From Campanula takesimana (Eukaryota; Streptophyta; Magnoliopsida; Asterales; Campanulaceae): 64,000 nucleotides of DNA. This document shows, piece by piece, positions 1 to 10,196 of the stretch. Below the pieces are notes generated by a model, which made no database searches, was not told the DNA's origin, and saw nothing but the letters and a program-made list of their open reading frames with translations. Position 1 is the stretch's first letter; each line of letters starts with the position of its first letter. A program made the position numbers and the translations under genes. The stretch is from positions 62,001 to 126,000 of the forward strand of contig JAOWBW010000270.1 in NCBI GenBank assembly GCA_026119855.1, in the 5' to 3' direction.

Positions 1-2
1 AC

Positions 3-134
3 CTCCTCTGCAAGTTCCACAAGGCAACCGGCCATGACACCAACTCTTGTAAACACTTAAAGGATGTGATCCAAGATCTCATTGACAACAAGGAACTTGA
101 AGCGCCGAATGTCATCACCAATCCGCTCCCTTAG
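3..134 (+). pseudogene. Tat/Ogre-type gag C-terminus (zinc-knuckle stub)
   Basis: A 43-codon open stretch runs in from the window edge and ends at TAG 132-134. It carries a C-X2-H-X4-H-X4-C cluster (CKFHKATGHDTNSC) followed by a helix-like tail and the motif NPLP. This pattern is typical of the nucleocapsid end of Tat/Ogre-lineage Ty3 gag proteins. No protease or reverse transcriptase follows: the sequence turns non-coding within about 20 codons. The element is therefore a gag-only derivative or has lost pol. The class is inferred from motif pattern and from the Tat-type LTR and PBS further right. Confidence 0.6.
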
Positions 135-2432
135 AAGCAAGAAGAATAAAGCCTCAAGAAGAGTCGTTCTGTCATTCTAGTCCATCTTCCCTCTTTCTTA
201 GTTTGTGTCAACTATCGAGTCTGTTTGAATCCAAGTTATTAATAAAAGTCATTCTTTTTCCTATACACTACTCTAAGGTTGTTCTACCTTTTGAATTTCT
301 CTCTAATTCATGAAATGGATCCGCAAACAATAAATGTCATTAATCTAAAACCTTGAAATTGATAATAGAAATGTCTAAACAAGTTTTGAAAAGAAGGCCT
401 GGGGGCTACATATTACTATCACTGCGCTCATGTCAGAAGTTGAAGGACCACAATGGGAGAAAGGCAAATGCATTATCATTCCCAAACAAAAGTGGAAGGA
501 CCACAATGGAAGAAAGTCAAAGGCGTTATCATTCCCAAAGAAAAGTGGGGCTACTCAATTTAAGCTTTGAGGAAAAAAAACTCTCAAGCTTTCATAACCC
601 CACAAAGAAGGAGTTTCAACCACACACATAATGAAGTCAAAAAAGGAGGCCTCTCATCTCCTCCTACAACGAAGATTAAATCCAAATGAATAAAAAAAGT
701 GAGACTCCTAAATTGAAGACCGTCTCCATCATCCGTAGATATCACTCATGAAGAAATCCGAAGAGCGCACTAATGGTTAGGCCTTCTCCTCAAAACTTTT
801 CAAGACATTTCTAGATGATTCACTTGCAAAATAATTGAACAAGCACTTAAGACATCAAAAATAAATACTAGTGTCTATTAAAGGTAGAACTATCTTTCTA
901 ATACTTTGAACTGAGTAGCATTCATTGTTGAGTCTAGGGGCTTCCTCTCTCATACACTTCTCTTTGAAACCAAGCATCAAGGCTAGGGGATTTTCATTCT
1001 TTCCGTCCCCTTTCAATTCCTATTCAAGATGTACGAACTCGTTAAAGTAACTCCGCACTAGGGGCTATCCTCTTTTCCTCTAACTCTAATTATAATGGGC
1101 ATTACCCTCACCGAGTCGATGCTTGGAATACACTTCCCGAAAGCCAAGTCGATAGCTAAAATGTCTAATACATTCAAACCCAAAAATCTTGCATGTCTCT
1201 TTCCCAATAAGAGAAAATCTACTCTCCTCTCTGAGTCATCTTCGAGTACATACTCAGTCAAAAAAAAAAAAAGAGAGACACAAAAGAGATGCGCGCTAGA
1301 TTGAATACCCGAAAGGGCGGTCTAGGCAAAAATCAGGGTGCGTCACAAAGAAAAAAAAAATATATATATATATAAATAAGGAGAGCATTCTTCAAATCAT
1401 TTCTTCTTCAACCCTCCTCTTTCCTTAAATCAATCAAGTGGGATAGCACTCTTTTTCAAGTCAAAACAGCCTCATAAGCCTGTTCATGGGGTCATCTAAA
1501 ACATACAAGATTCTTGGGGCTTGACTTAGACCAAAGCATGAGATAAACTTGGGGGAATAGATAACGTCTCTCGTCACCTTCACCAGAGACTTTCGGACAT
1601 GGAATTCTAGAGTGATTCAAAAGTACGCCTAGCCTACTTAGAGCTTACGCATCAATGGTTGTCAGACAAATAGTTGTCTCTCTTGACACAACATAACTAA
1701 AGGAACGATCTGGACGGATCATCTTGCATAAGGCAAACGAGTCTCATACGAGACAACCATCAGAGAAACCCCGTGGCACATCACCTCTGCAGAGAACCTG
1801 ATTAGGTCCCAACTTGTCAAAACAGGTCCCCGCACATACACATAAATCAACACATACAGTTCATCACCAATAAACATCCCATCGCGAATCCATGCTATTC
1901 ACACTACTTACACCAAGGTTGACCGACCGGGCATGCACATAAATTTGTCACCGCCGCATGAGTCTAATCCAAAGATAAAATCGAAACTAAATTGGTTGCT
2001 AGAATATGTTTTACTTGCTGAATGAACAGGTACACAGAAACCAATCCGTGCTCAAAAAGAAAAAGAAAAATTCAGCAGCGATCAAATGATCCCCAGAGAA
2101 TTCAGTCATAAAAATTCAGCATCCAGTACTTTCATTGTAGGAGCATTGAAAGAGGATAATATCCAGCACCCTCAATCAGCTCCATGAACTGATTGATCGA
2201 GGATATTATAAAAACTCAACATCAACTTCAGCGAAGTCCGGAACCGGCATCAAGAGATTCTGCATCCAGTACTCTCAATGTAGGAGCACTGAGAGAGGAT
2301 AATATCCAGTACCTTCAATCAGCTCCATGAACTGATTGATCGAGGATATTCAGAAGTCTACACCAAATCAAAGAGATTCTGCATCCAGTACTTGCAATCG
2401 GCTATGACCATTGGAAGAGGATAATGTCCAGC
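135..2432 (+). mobile_element. Non-coding 3' part of a pol-less Tat/Ogre-type element (left half)
   Basis: This stretch has no credible gene; its ORFs are short and low-complexity. It has the features of a long Tat 3' region: repeated phrases built on 'aggggct' (about 940-1070), A-rich tracts (about 1260 and 1350), and a tandem-repeat block at the end. Pieces of 180-430 reappear in diverged form at 18170-18328, and pieces of 760-850 reappear near 34114-34216, so these stretches belong to one family. The element resumes at 16600 after the nested LTR insertion. Confidence 0.55.
2116..2432 (+). repeat. Tandem repeats in Tat 3' region (left block)
   Basis: About three diverged monomers of roughly 125-150 bp, each containing 'catccagtact' and 'gaggataatatccag' with a variable middle. 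They continue at 16600-16860 on the other side of the nested insertion. Tandem arrays in this position are common in Tat/Ogre elements. Confidence 0.6.
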
Positions 2433-2870
2433 TGTAATGACCCGAAAACCCACCTCTACTTCTTAGTAATAAATATTTAATTATTTATTTATTTCTTATT
2501 TATTTATTTAAATTGTTTATTTATTTAAATAATTATGTGTGCATTTTGTGTCTCATAATATTTTATGACTAGCATTTTAATTGATCAATTGTGCTAAGTT
2601 TGAAGTTAGGAACTTTAGTGTTAATTGAGAGATGTTTGGTTGGGGTTTAATTGTTCAAGATAGAAGTATAGGGGCTTAAGGGTATATTTCTTTTTGTAAT
2701 ATCTTAACTACTCCCTCCCTACCTACTCCCCCTTCCCCTCACTCTTCTCTGCATTCTCCCCCCCCCCCCTCTCTCACCCGATTTCTCTCTCTCTCTCTCC
2801 TCCATGGAAAGTAAGTGTCTCCCTCTCCTTCTCTCTTCTTTTTAGTCATCTTCCTCCCATTATTTCTTAA
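2146..2870 (+). repeat. 0.72-kb direct repeat, copy A
   Basis: Near-identical to 4358-5070, with small indels in the TTTA-rich and C-rich runs. It spans the last Tat repeats, the target site CCAGC (2428-2432) and the first ~438 bp of the Tekay-type LTR starting TGTAATGACCCG at 2433. Because LTR and target site are copied together, the duplication is younger than the LTR insertion. Copy A stops at 2870, where a Helitron-like end begins. Confidence 0.8.
2433..2870 (+). mobile_element. Truncated Tekay-type LTR start (copy A)
   Basis: It starts TGTAATGACCCG and matches the first ~430 bp of the solo LTR at 4645. It contains a C homopolymer and CT repeats typical of this LTR family. It ends abruptly at 2870, between the A and T of 'ttcttaa/tgctc' as judged from copy B. 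Confidence 0.75.
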
Positions 2871-4350
2871 CTAGTGTAACACCCGTGCCTTAAAGGCACG
2901 AGAACAAAAATTGTATAGAAGAAATGTTATCGTACAGTTAGTTATTTGTGATAACGGTTGACAACTTGCACTTCCAACTGTTGCATTCTGCTCCAGAGAT
3001 TGATTCTCAATATTTTCAATTAAAATTTATTATATTAGAGGAAAAATATTAATTAATATACATACTTTTTATAAAACTTTGTTCAAATAATAAACTTTGT
3101 TCAAATAACTTTAAGTAGAACATAAATATATATGTACCATTAAAAAAATTGCAGAAATTAAAAAAATATATTAATGACACTTTAGGCTATACAAATAAAT
3201 TGTTATACCAAAGAATTCGGCCCACCTATATGTAAGGCCTCAATAGAGAAATATAATAATTTCAACCGATCTCAGCCAAAAAAAAAAAGCTAGTCTAATA
3301 TTTCCCAAAATTTTGGCCCACCAAAAAAATAGAGTCCCATGAAAAAGATTTTACAATTTGAAGTGCTATCAAACCATATTAAGAACAATCATAATCTCAT
3401 TTAGAAAAATAATTAACATATAAATAGAATGAGAAAAAAAATACCTAATGTAACCTAATTTATTTCATTTATATAAGTTTGCAAATAAAGTTTACATAAT
3501 TTTTAAGATAATTATATCCACTGCAACATGAAAAAAAATGAATCAATCTTATGAATTGAATGCAGTTCTCTATAAAAATGAAAATGGAAGGAGTAAAGTC
3601 AGGGGCTCATGGCTAAGAATTATGGTAAGCCAAATGAGTGGAGAAAAAAAATTAAAAATACTGCAGTAATAATAGTACTCCAGTGAGTGGACGGCATATT
3701 CCTCCCCAAAGAAAAAAAAAAAAAAAGTCTATGGCACGTCGGTCAATACACATGTAAAAAAACAAAAGAAGGCATGTGTAGTACACCTTGTCCCTTTCAA
3801 ATTGTTTCTCTTTTTCTACTATGCTATTTTCTCTCTCTACTAAGTGCAAAACAGTGTTTTCTCTCTTATCTACAAGACCCCAAAATACACTACCTCCGCC
3901 ACACACATCTGCTATGCCTCCGCGGCAAATCCGCCTCCGCCGCCTCTGACTCCGCTCACCACTGCGTTCCTGCCATGTATCCTGTGGCCCATCTCTGCCT
4001 CCTCCGATCACATCTTCTTCTCGCCTCTGACTCTTCTCGATTCTCTTTTTCTTTCTTCAGTTAAATAGTTAATTTTATTATGTGGGTGAAGTCAGAGGTG
4101 TAAATTAAAGCTAGATTTGGGAATTTCAAAAGCCAGAATTTATGAGTTGCAGTTTTTCGATGTGCAAAACGGGAGTGAAGGCCTAGAAGGCGTTTTGATT
4201 TTTCGGTCTAGAAAGGCGGAAAGAGAAGATAAATGCGCAATTAGGGAGCCGTTCGAATTAAAGTGGTACAGCTCACTTGCTGAGATTAACGTCAAGTTAG
4301 CTTAGTAGTCTCCTGTTTTCAACAACGGCTTAATATACATCGTTAATGAC
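2871..4350 (-). mobile_element. Probable non-autonomous Helitron (3' end at 2871)
   Basis: Read on the minus strand, the element ends in CTAG at 2874-2871. A stem of CGTGCCTT/AAGGCACG (2884-2900) lies 13 nt inside that end. This is the hairpin plus CTRR signature of a Helitron 3' end. The undisrupted copy B shows the junction lies between A and T, as Helitrons require. The other end is not clear: the expected resumption of the LTR (starting 'tgctcatttt') is absent, and the sequence instead runs into copy B. The interior is AT-rich (2900-3650), then CT/GC-rich and codon-like (3690-4305). No Rep/helicase is encoded. Confidence 0.45.
3690..4305 (+). other. GC/CT-rich possible captured gene fragment
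   Basis: Composition changes sharply from the AT-rich left part. A CT-rich tract like a plant 5'UTR is followed by a Pro/Ala-rich open stretch (3844-4068) and an unrelated 62-codon open stretch (4117-4305) without low-complexity sequence. No family was recognised. Its place inside a Helitron-like segment fits capture of a host promoter and exon, but this is inference. Confidence 0.25.
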
Positions 4351-4357
4351 AGCAGCT

Positions 4358-5070
4358 TTGAAAGAGGATAATATCCAGCACCCTCAATCAGCTCCATAAA
4401 CTGATTGATCGAGGATATTCTAAAAACTCAACATCAACTTCAGCGAAGTCCGGAACCGGCATCAAGAGATTCTGCATCCAGTACTCTCAATGTAGGAGCA
4501 CTGAGAGAGGATAATATCCAGTACCTTCAATCAGCTCCATGAACTGATTGATCGAGGATATTCAGAAGTCTACACCAAATCAAAGAGATTCTGCATCCAG
4601 TACTTGCAATCGGCTATGACCATTGGAAGAGGATAATGTCCAGCTGTAATGACCCGAAAACCCGCCTCTACTTCTTAGTAATAAATATTTAATTATTTAT
4701 TTATTTAAATTGTTTATTTATTTAAATAATTATGTGTGCATTTTGTGTCTCATAATATTTTATGACTAGCATTTTAATTGATCAATTGTGCTAAGTTTGA
4801 AGTTAGGAACTTTAGTGTTAATTGAGAGATGTTTGGTTGGGGTTTAATTGTTCAAGATAGAAGTAGAGGGGCTTAAGGGTATATTTCTTTTTGTAATATC
4901 TTAACTACTCCCTCCCTCCCTACTCCCCCTTCCCCCTCACTCTTCTCTGCATTCTCCCCCCCCCCCCTCTCTCACCCGATTTCTCTCTCTCTCTCTCCTC
5001 CATGGAAAGTAAGTGTCTCACTCTCCTTCTCTCTTCTTTTTAGTCATCTTCCTCCCATTATTTCTTAATG
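4358..5070 (+). repeat. 0.72-kb direct repeat, copy B
   Basis: Second copy of 2146-2870, beginning at the shared 'ttgaaagagg' and including the target site CCAGC (4640-4644) and LTR start (4645). Here the LTR continues normally past the point where copy A is cut. Confidence 0.8.
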
Positions 5071-6972
5071 CTCATTTTATGAAAAATGTTTAGATCGTCG
5101 ATAGGATCGTGTAGAGCAAAGAAATTTCGAATTCCGTCAACTTTGATAAAATCCGGGTAAGTTACTTTCCCCCATTTTTATGCTAAAATGTTCATCATTT
5201 GTTTGTATGATGCTTTAGTGATATGTATATGATGTTTTGGTTGAGTTTAGAAATTATTAGTATTTTTGGTTAATTTTTGTGTTAATATGAATGTTGGGAT
5301 TTAAATCTTGATTTGAAGTCATGGGTGAATTTGCGTTTGATGTTGGTAATTGGTGTTTTGGAGTTTATAATTGTGTTTAGAGGTCAAGGATGTACTTAGG
5401 TTGTGTCTTGGGTGAGTTTTGTGTTGATGGGTTTGTTCGGGAGAGTTTTACTCTCAAATTTTGAGTGTAAATGAACCTAAGAAACAAATTGGGAATTCCG
5501 GGTTTGGTTGTGTTTCAAACTATTAGTTAAATTAGTTTTTAGAAGTGATTATAGAGCCAAAGTAAGAGTTTTAATTGTGTTTTGAAGTAGGAATGGAGGT
5601 TAGGTTGGTATGGGATAAGTTTATGCAATTTTAGCCTTTCTGGAAGGCCAAAAAGCTGATTCGGGGGTCGGGGCGCGCGCACCCTTTTAGGGAAGGAGTG
5701 CGCACCCTCTAGTGCACTCAAAATCCTCCAAAATGATCAAAGGGGGCGTGCACACCCTTTTTTGGGAGGCGCGCGCACCCTCTTCTCCTGTAGTTTGTCC
5801 GTTTTTCGCTCAATCTTTCGGAGGCCATAACTTCTTCGTCCGGACTCCGTTTTAGGCATGTAAACTATCGTTTCGAAGCTCTATTTGAGTACTACAAGAT
5901 GGGATAGGTTGTTAGTTAAGTTCTAAGCTTTATATTTCAGGATTTTATTGGGTTTTTGAGGTTAAGAGGAGTTGTGTCGATCCATTGTGATCAAGTTTTA
6001 CAAATCCAATTGAGTAGCTTGGTTGAGTTGTTGTGATCACCTTTGTGATGTATTTGAGGATTCCCTACTTTTAGATCCTTTAATTGAAAGTTATTTCACT
6101 GATTGAATTGATTTTAGGATAAGACTTGGACTAGGTTTAGGCAATGTCTTATAGTACCTAGAGGGTTGTTGTTAAACACCAAAATGTAGGGTTTTGTCCG
6201 GTCGTGATCATGTTATAATAAGTGTAACCTTTTGGATTCGTTTGGGGTGTTTAGAATTGGTTCGTTATGAACGGAGGTAAAGCGTGAATTGGCAATTGGG
6301 TACCTACGGTTTGATTAACCATAAAGTGTACTCATTCTGATTTCCTACTTTGGAATTCCAGGTGCGATGAGATGGTTGAGTTCATAGTCCTAGTATATCT
6401 TTATGAATAAACATTTAGGGAAATTTTGGTAATAGTTATTGTACCGATTGTGAGCGACCGTTTGGGTTGTGCTCCTTATGAGTCACTCGCGGGTATCATT
6501 TTTAGGATGTGTTTGCTATGTGCCTTATCTTGGAATCATCATGTTTTAATGATCACTGTTGTTGGGATCTTTATGAGTAGATCGTTTATCGTTGTTGTTG
6601 AACTCTTGTTGAGAAGCTTCTTGTATTCGTTATTGTTGATCTCTTTATGAGTAACCGTTTGCATCTTTTGTGATGAGCTTGGCTTGGTTCCCTACTTTGG
6701 AATCATTGCCCCCGTTGTCGTGTCAAGCGAGTATTTATTACTATGTGTTTGTTTTAAAGTCCAGCTGGTATTTGTGTGTTTCGGGCGATGCGAAAGATTA
6801 TAGTGGCAATGAGCTGAGTCCATTATAATTCTTGACCATTGTTTTGCCCAATTATTACCCTCCTCCAGATTGGCCTTGGATGTGAGATGAGCTAGCTCCT
6901 TTGTGAGCATTCTAGCTGTTTGGTTTGGGTTATGACTTTGTGTCATCTTCCCTTGCCATTATTGGTTATTGG

Positions 6973-9113
6973 TGTCACGACCCGAAATCTAGGCTCTATT
7001 TTATTAGTAATTAAATAATTATTATTTATTTATTTGCTTGTTTATTTATTTAAATTTTTATTTATTTAAATAATTATGTGTGCATTTTATGTTTCATAAT
7101 GATTATGCCTAGCATTTTACTTGAGTTATTTGGGCTAGTGTAGAAGTGTTGGGTCTTAATTGCTAGTATGGAGTAGTGTGTGTGTGTAGTGTGAGAGAGG
7201 GGGGCCTAAGTGTAAGTTTTTAAAATAAATTTCCTACTCCCTCCCTACTCCTCCCTCACCTCCTCCCTCACTCATCCTTCTCCTTCCCAGACAACTCTCT
7301 CTCTCTCCAAGCATTGTGGGTAAGTTTCTTCCTCTTCCTTCTCTCTTCATTTACTCCTTCTTCCTCTCATTATTGTTCATTTCCTAAAACGTGAAACGTG
7401 TTTAGATCGTCGATAGGATCGTAGGAAGCAAAAAAGAATCGAAATCCATCAACTTTGAGAATTTTCAAGTAAGTTACTTTTCCCCCATTTTAATGCTAAA
7501 ATGTTCATATCATGTTTAGATATTGTTTGATGTGTTACATTTGAAGTTTGGATGAGTTTTGAATTTGTTTGGAATTTATTCGGGTTTTTGGTCAAAAATG
7601 GTGATTTTTGGAATGATGGGTTTGATTCTTGGTTTTGGGTGATAAATGGTGTATTTGAGTCCCCACCCTAGATATACATTGTTTTGGTACATTAGTACAT
7701 GAGTTGGGAGGTTTGATTTTGGTTGAATGTGTTTTGGGTTTGAAAATGGGAGCACCCATGTTGTTCTTCCCGATTTCTGGCAATCCGGAAGATTGGGCGG
7801 CCGCACAAAATAGCCTGGGCGACCGCACATCTATCTGAATGCTTTTGTTCTTGTTTTGGGTCTTTTTGGGCGACCGCACATACCCGTTTGGGCGGCCGCA
7901 CAGATCTCTGAAAGTCCAACATTTGTCAAAATTTTGTGATTAAAGAACGTGTTTTGGTCTAAGTCTTGGGTGTCCTTCTAGTTGACCTTAGTGATCATTG
8001 TAGTACACTTTAGTGATAGAATTGGGTCCTTTGTGATAAAGTTTGTGTTTGAAATTTCATTAATGGTTAATTGGGATTTTGGAACACTTTAATTGTGCGT
8101 TGTTGGTATATTTCACTTTCTTGGTGACTTCTTGGTACGGTTTACCTTTGTGGTAATTTACTTGGATTGGTTCCCTACTTTGGAACCTTAAGTTGTTCTT
8201 TCATGCTAAATTATTATTACTTAGCATTTATTTGGAAGCCCAGCTGGCATATTTGTTGCATCGGGCGATGGGAAGGATTATAATGGCAAAGCCAAGTCCA
8301 TTATAATGTTGACCATTGTTTTGCCCTTACTATACCCCTTCTCCAGATTGGCCTTGGAAAGGATAAGTCAGCGTTCCTTTGTGAATGTATCTGGCTAACG
8401 GGCATGACTTTGTGTCATGGTCCTTGTCCTTTGTGACACTTTTATGGTTATTGGTTCCGGTACCGGGGTTTTCTCTTCGGCTTTCATGCTATTATGAAGA
8501 TGATGATTGTTGATTATTGAAGCTGCGCAGCGATCCTTAATTTGGATGTTCCGGTTTGGAAAACCTTGGCTATATCCTTTGTTATGTGTTTATTTCCGCT
8601 GCTATCTGTTATGTGATAAATGCTATGTGCTATGTGATAGTTATTATCGTTTATTGATTATTGCATCATAGCATGTCATGTAGTTGCATTAGTAACTTAT
8701 TGAGATTTATCTCACCCCCTTTTCTTTTATCTTTGTTTTTCCTTAACCCCCCCCCAGGTGCTAAGGAATAGTCTCGCTGATCACGAGAAAGAGGACGTCG
8801 AGTGTGGATCCATTCTTTTGGGGAAAGTTGATATAGGTTGGTTTACATTATGTAAATGTGTAACCATTTTGGGGTATTTGTACCAAACATTGACGTCATT
8901 AGGATTTGTGTATATTTTGTATTTTGTTGGGCATAAACTTGTGGAAGTTTATGATAGCTGTAATTGGTTTTTATCAAACATGGTTTTGTAAAACTTTGGA
9001 TCATTACCTTTTGGTATTAAATGGAATTTTTAACCTTGGTATTTCTGAGTTTTGGTTTTAGAGTCGACGTCCAGATCGCGGTCCCGGGGCCCGCGGGGTC
9101 CGGGGTCGCGACA
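6973..9113 (+). repeat. 5' LTR of the Tekay chromovirus
   Basis: A 2141-bp LTR starting TGTCACGACCCG and ending GGGGTCGCGACA, an imperfect terminal inverted repeat longer than the usual TG..CA. It contains a CT-rich tract (about 7240-7310), four GC phrases of the form GGGCGRCCGCACA (7795, 7817, 7868, 7890), and a C-run before 'caggtgctaagg' near 8750. The last block is conserved with the outer solo LTR. Confidence 0.92.
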
Positions 9114-9115
9114 GT

Positions 9116-9132
9116 TGGTATCAGAGCTATGG
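9116..9132 (+). other. Primer binding site (tRNA-iMet)
   Basis: TGGTATCAGAGCTATGG lies two bases after the 5' LTR. It matches the complement of the plant initiator-methionine tRNA 3' end with one mismatch. Confidence 0.9.
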
Positions 9133-9234
9133 CATTAGCTCTATGTATAAGTCTAGGTGGATTAGTATGACCTAGGTGGGTAGTGGTGTGCGGAGTGATT
9201 AACGGTTGATGTTTTATGCAGGTAATTGTTCTCA

Positions 9235-10196
9235 ATGTCTGGAAGAAGAAACAGAGGAGGTACTAGTGGGGCACAGAATCAGAATGATTCAAGGGATGAA
9301 GCCCGTGCCATGTTTCAAGGCATGTTCGAGGCGGCCATGAAGGCCATACATGATCAAGGTCCAAGGGTAGAACAAGCACCACCCCGTTATGGTTTGGAGC
9401 AATTCTTGAAGTTGAAACCGGTTGAATTCAATGGGGAACCCGATGTTCAGAAAGATGAGTTGTGGATTGAGTCGATGGAGAAGATTTATGATGTATTTGG
9501 GTGTTCGGATGAGGACAAGGTCCGGTTTGCGGCTTACAAGCTTGTGGGAGCCGCCGAGCATTGGTGGAAGGGTGTTAAAGCTACTTGGGATGATACTCGC
9601 ACGGTGTATGCGTGGGAGTTGTTTGTACGCAAATTCAAGGAGCATTTCATTCCGGTTGTTGATCAAAACCGAAAGGAGATCGAGCTACTCAACTTGGAGC
9701 AAGGTGTGTTGTCTATAGCACAATACTCGGCTAAGTTCATAGAATTAGCCCGGTATTGCGACTATTTGGTGAGAACCGAGGAACAAAAGGCTATGAGATT
9801 TATTCGGGGATTGAAGACCTCCATCCGTACTCAACTTATTGCTCAACGGATAGTGACATTCCAAGATGCGGTGGACTGAGCCTATTTGATAGAGCAAGAT
9901 ATTGGGGAGCATAAAAGGAAGACTGAGGTAGCTAACCCGAGTAAGCAAGGAGCGCAGAGCAAGCCACAACCAAGGATTGAAAATCGAGGTAACTTTGGGG
10001 GACAATCTCAGTCCCGAGGGCAACCGATCCCAAGGAACCCGGGTACCACTTCCGGGAACCAAGGGAGCCAAATTAGGAAGCCTTGTACCTTTTGTCAAAA
10101 GGTAGGCCATGTGGAGGATAGGTGTTGGAAAAAAGCAAGGCAAGCGTATCAATTGTGGTGAAATGGGGCACTTTGCGAGAGATTGCACGAGGCACC
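9235..10196 (+). pseudogene. gag: Tekay gag, interrupted
   Basis: Starts at ATG 9235. The capsid-type Retrotrans_gag region (about residues 60-205; motifs AEHWWKG, WELFVRKFKEHF) is intact up to an in-frame TGA at 9877-9879. The same frame continues to a first zinc knuckle, C-X2-C-X4-H-X4-C (about 10084-10126). A one-base frame change at an A run (about 10129-10134) then moves reading into the pol frame. The second knuckle (about 10148-10187) has Arg (CGT) in place of its first Cys. Gag would form the particle and bind element RNA in the cytoplasm; this copy cannot make a full-length product without suppression and frameshifting. Confidence 0.88.

Noticed and set aside
3652..4011. 119-codon minus-strand frame rich in Arg/Gly
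   Set aside because: Low-complexity translation of a GC/CT-rich stretch; no recognised domain.
7692..7922. Open frames in both Tekay LTRs on the minus strand (also 14465-14695)
   Set aside because: Present twice only because the LTR is duplicated; no domain and inside the LTR.
9116..9132. tRNA-Met gene
   Set aside because: Only the 3'-end complement is present, in the PBS position after an LTR; there is no cloverleaf.
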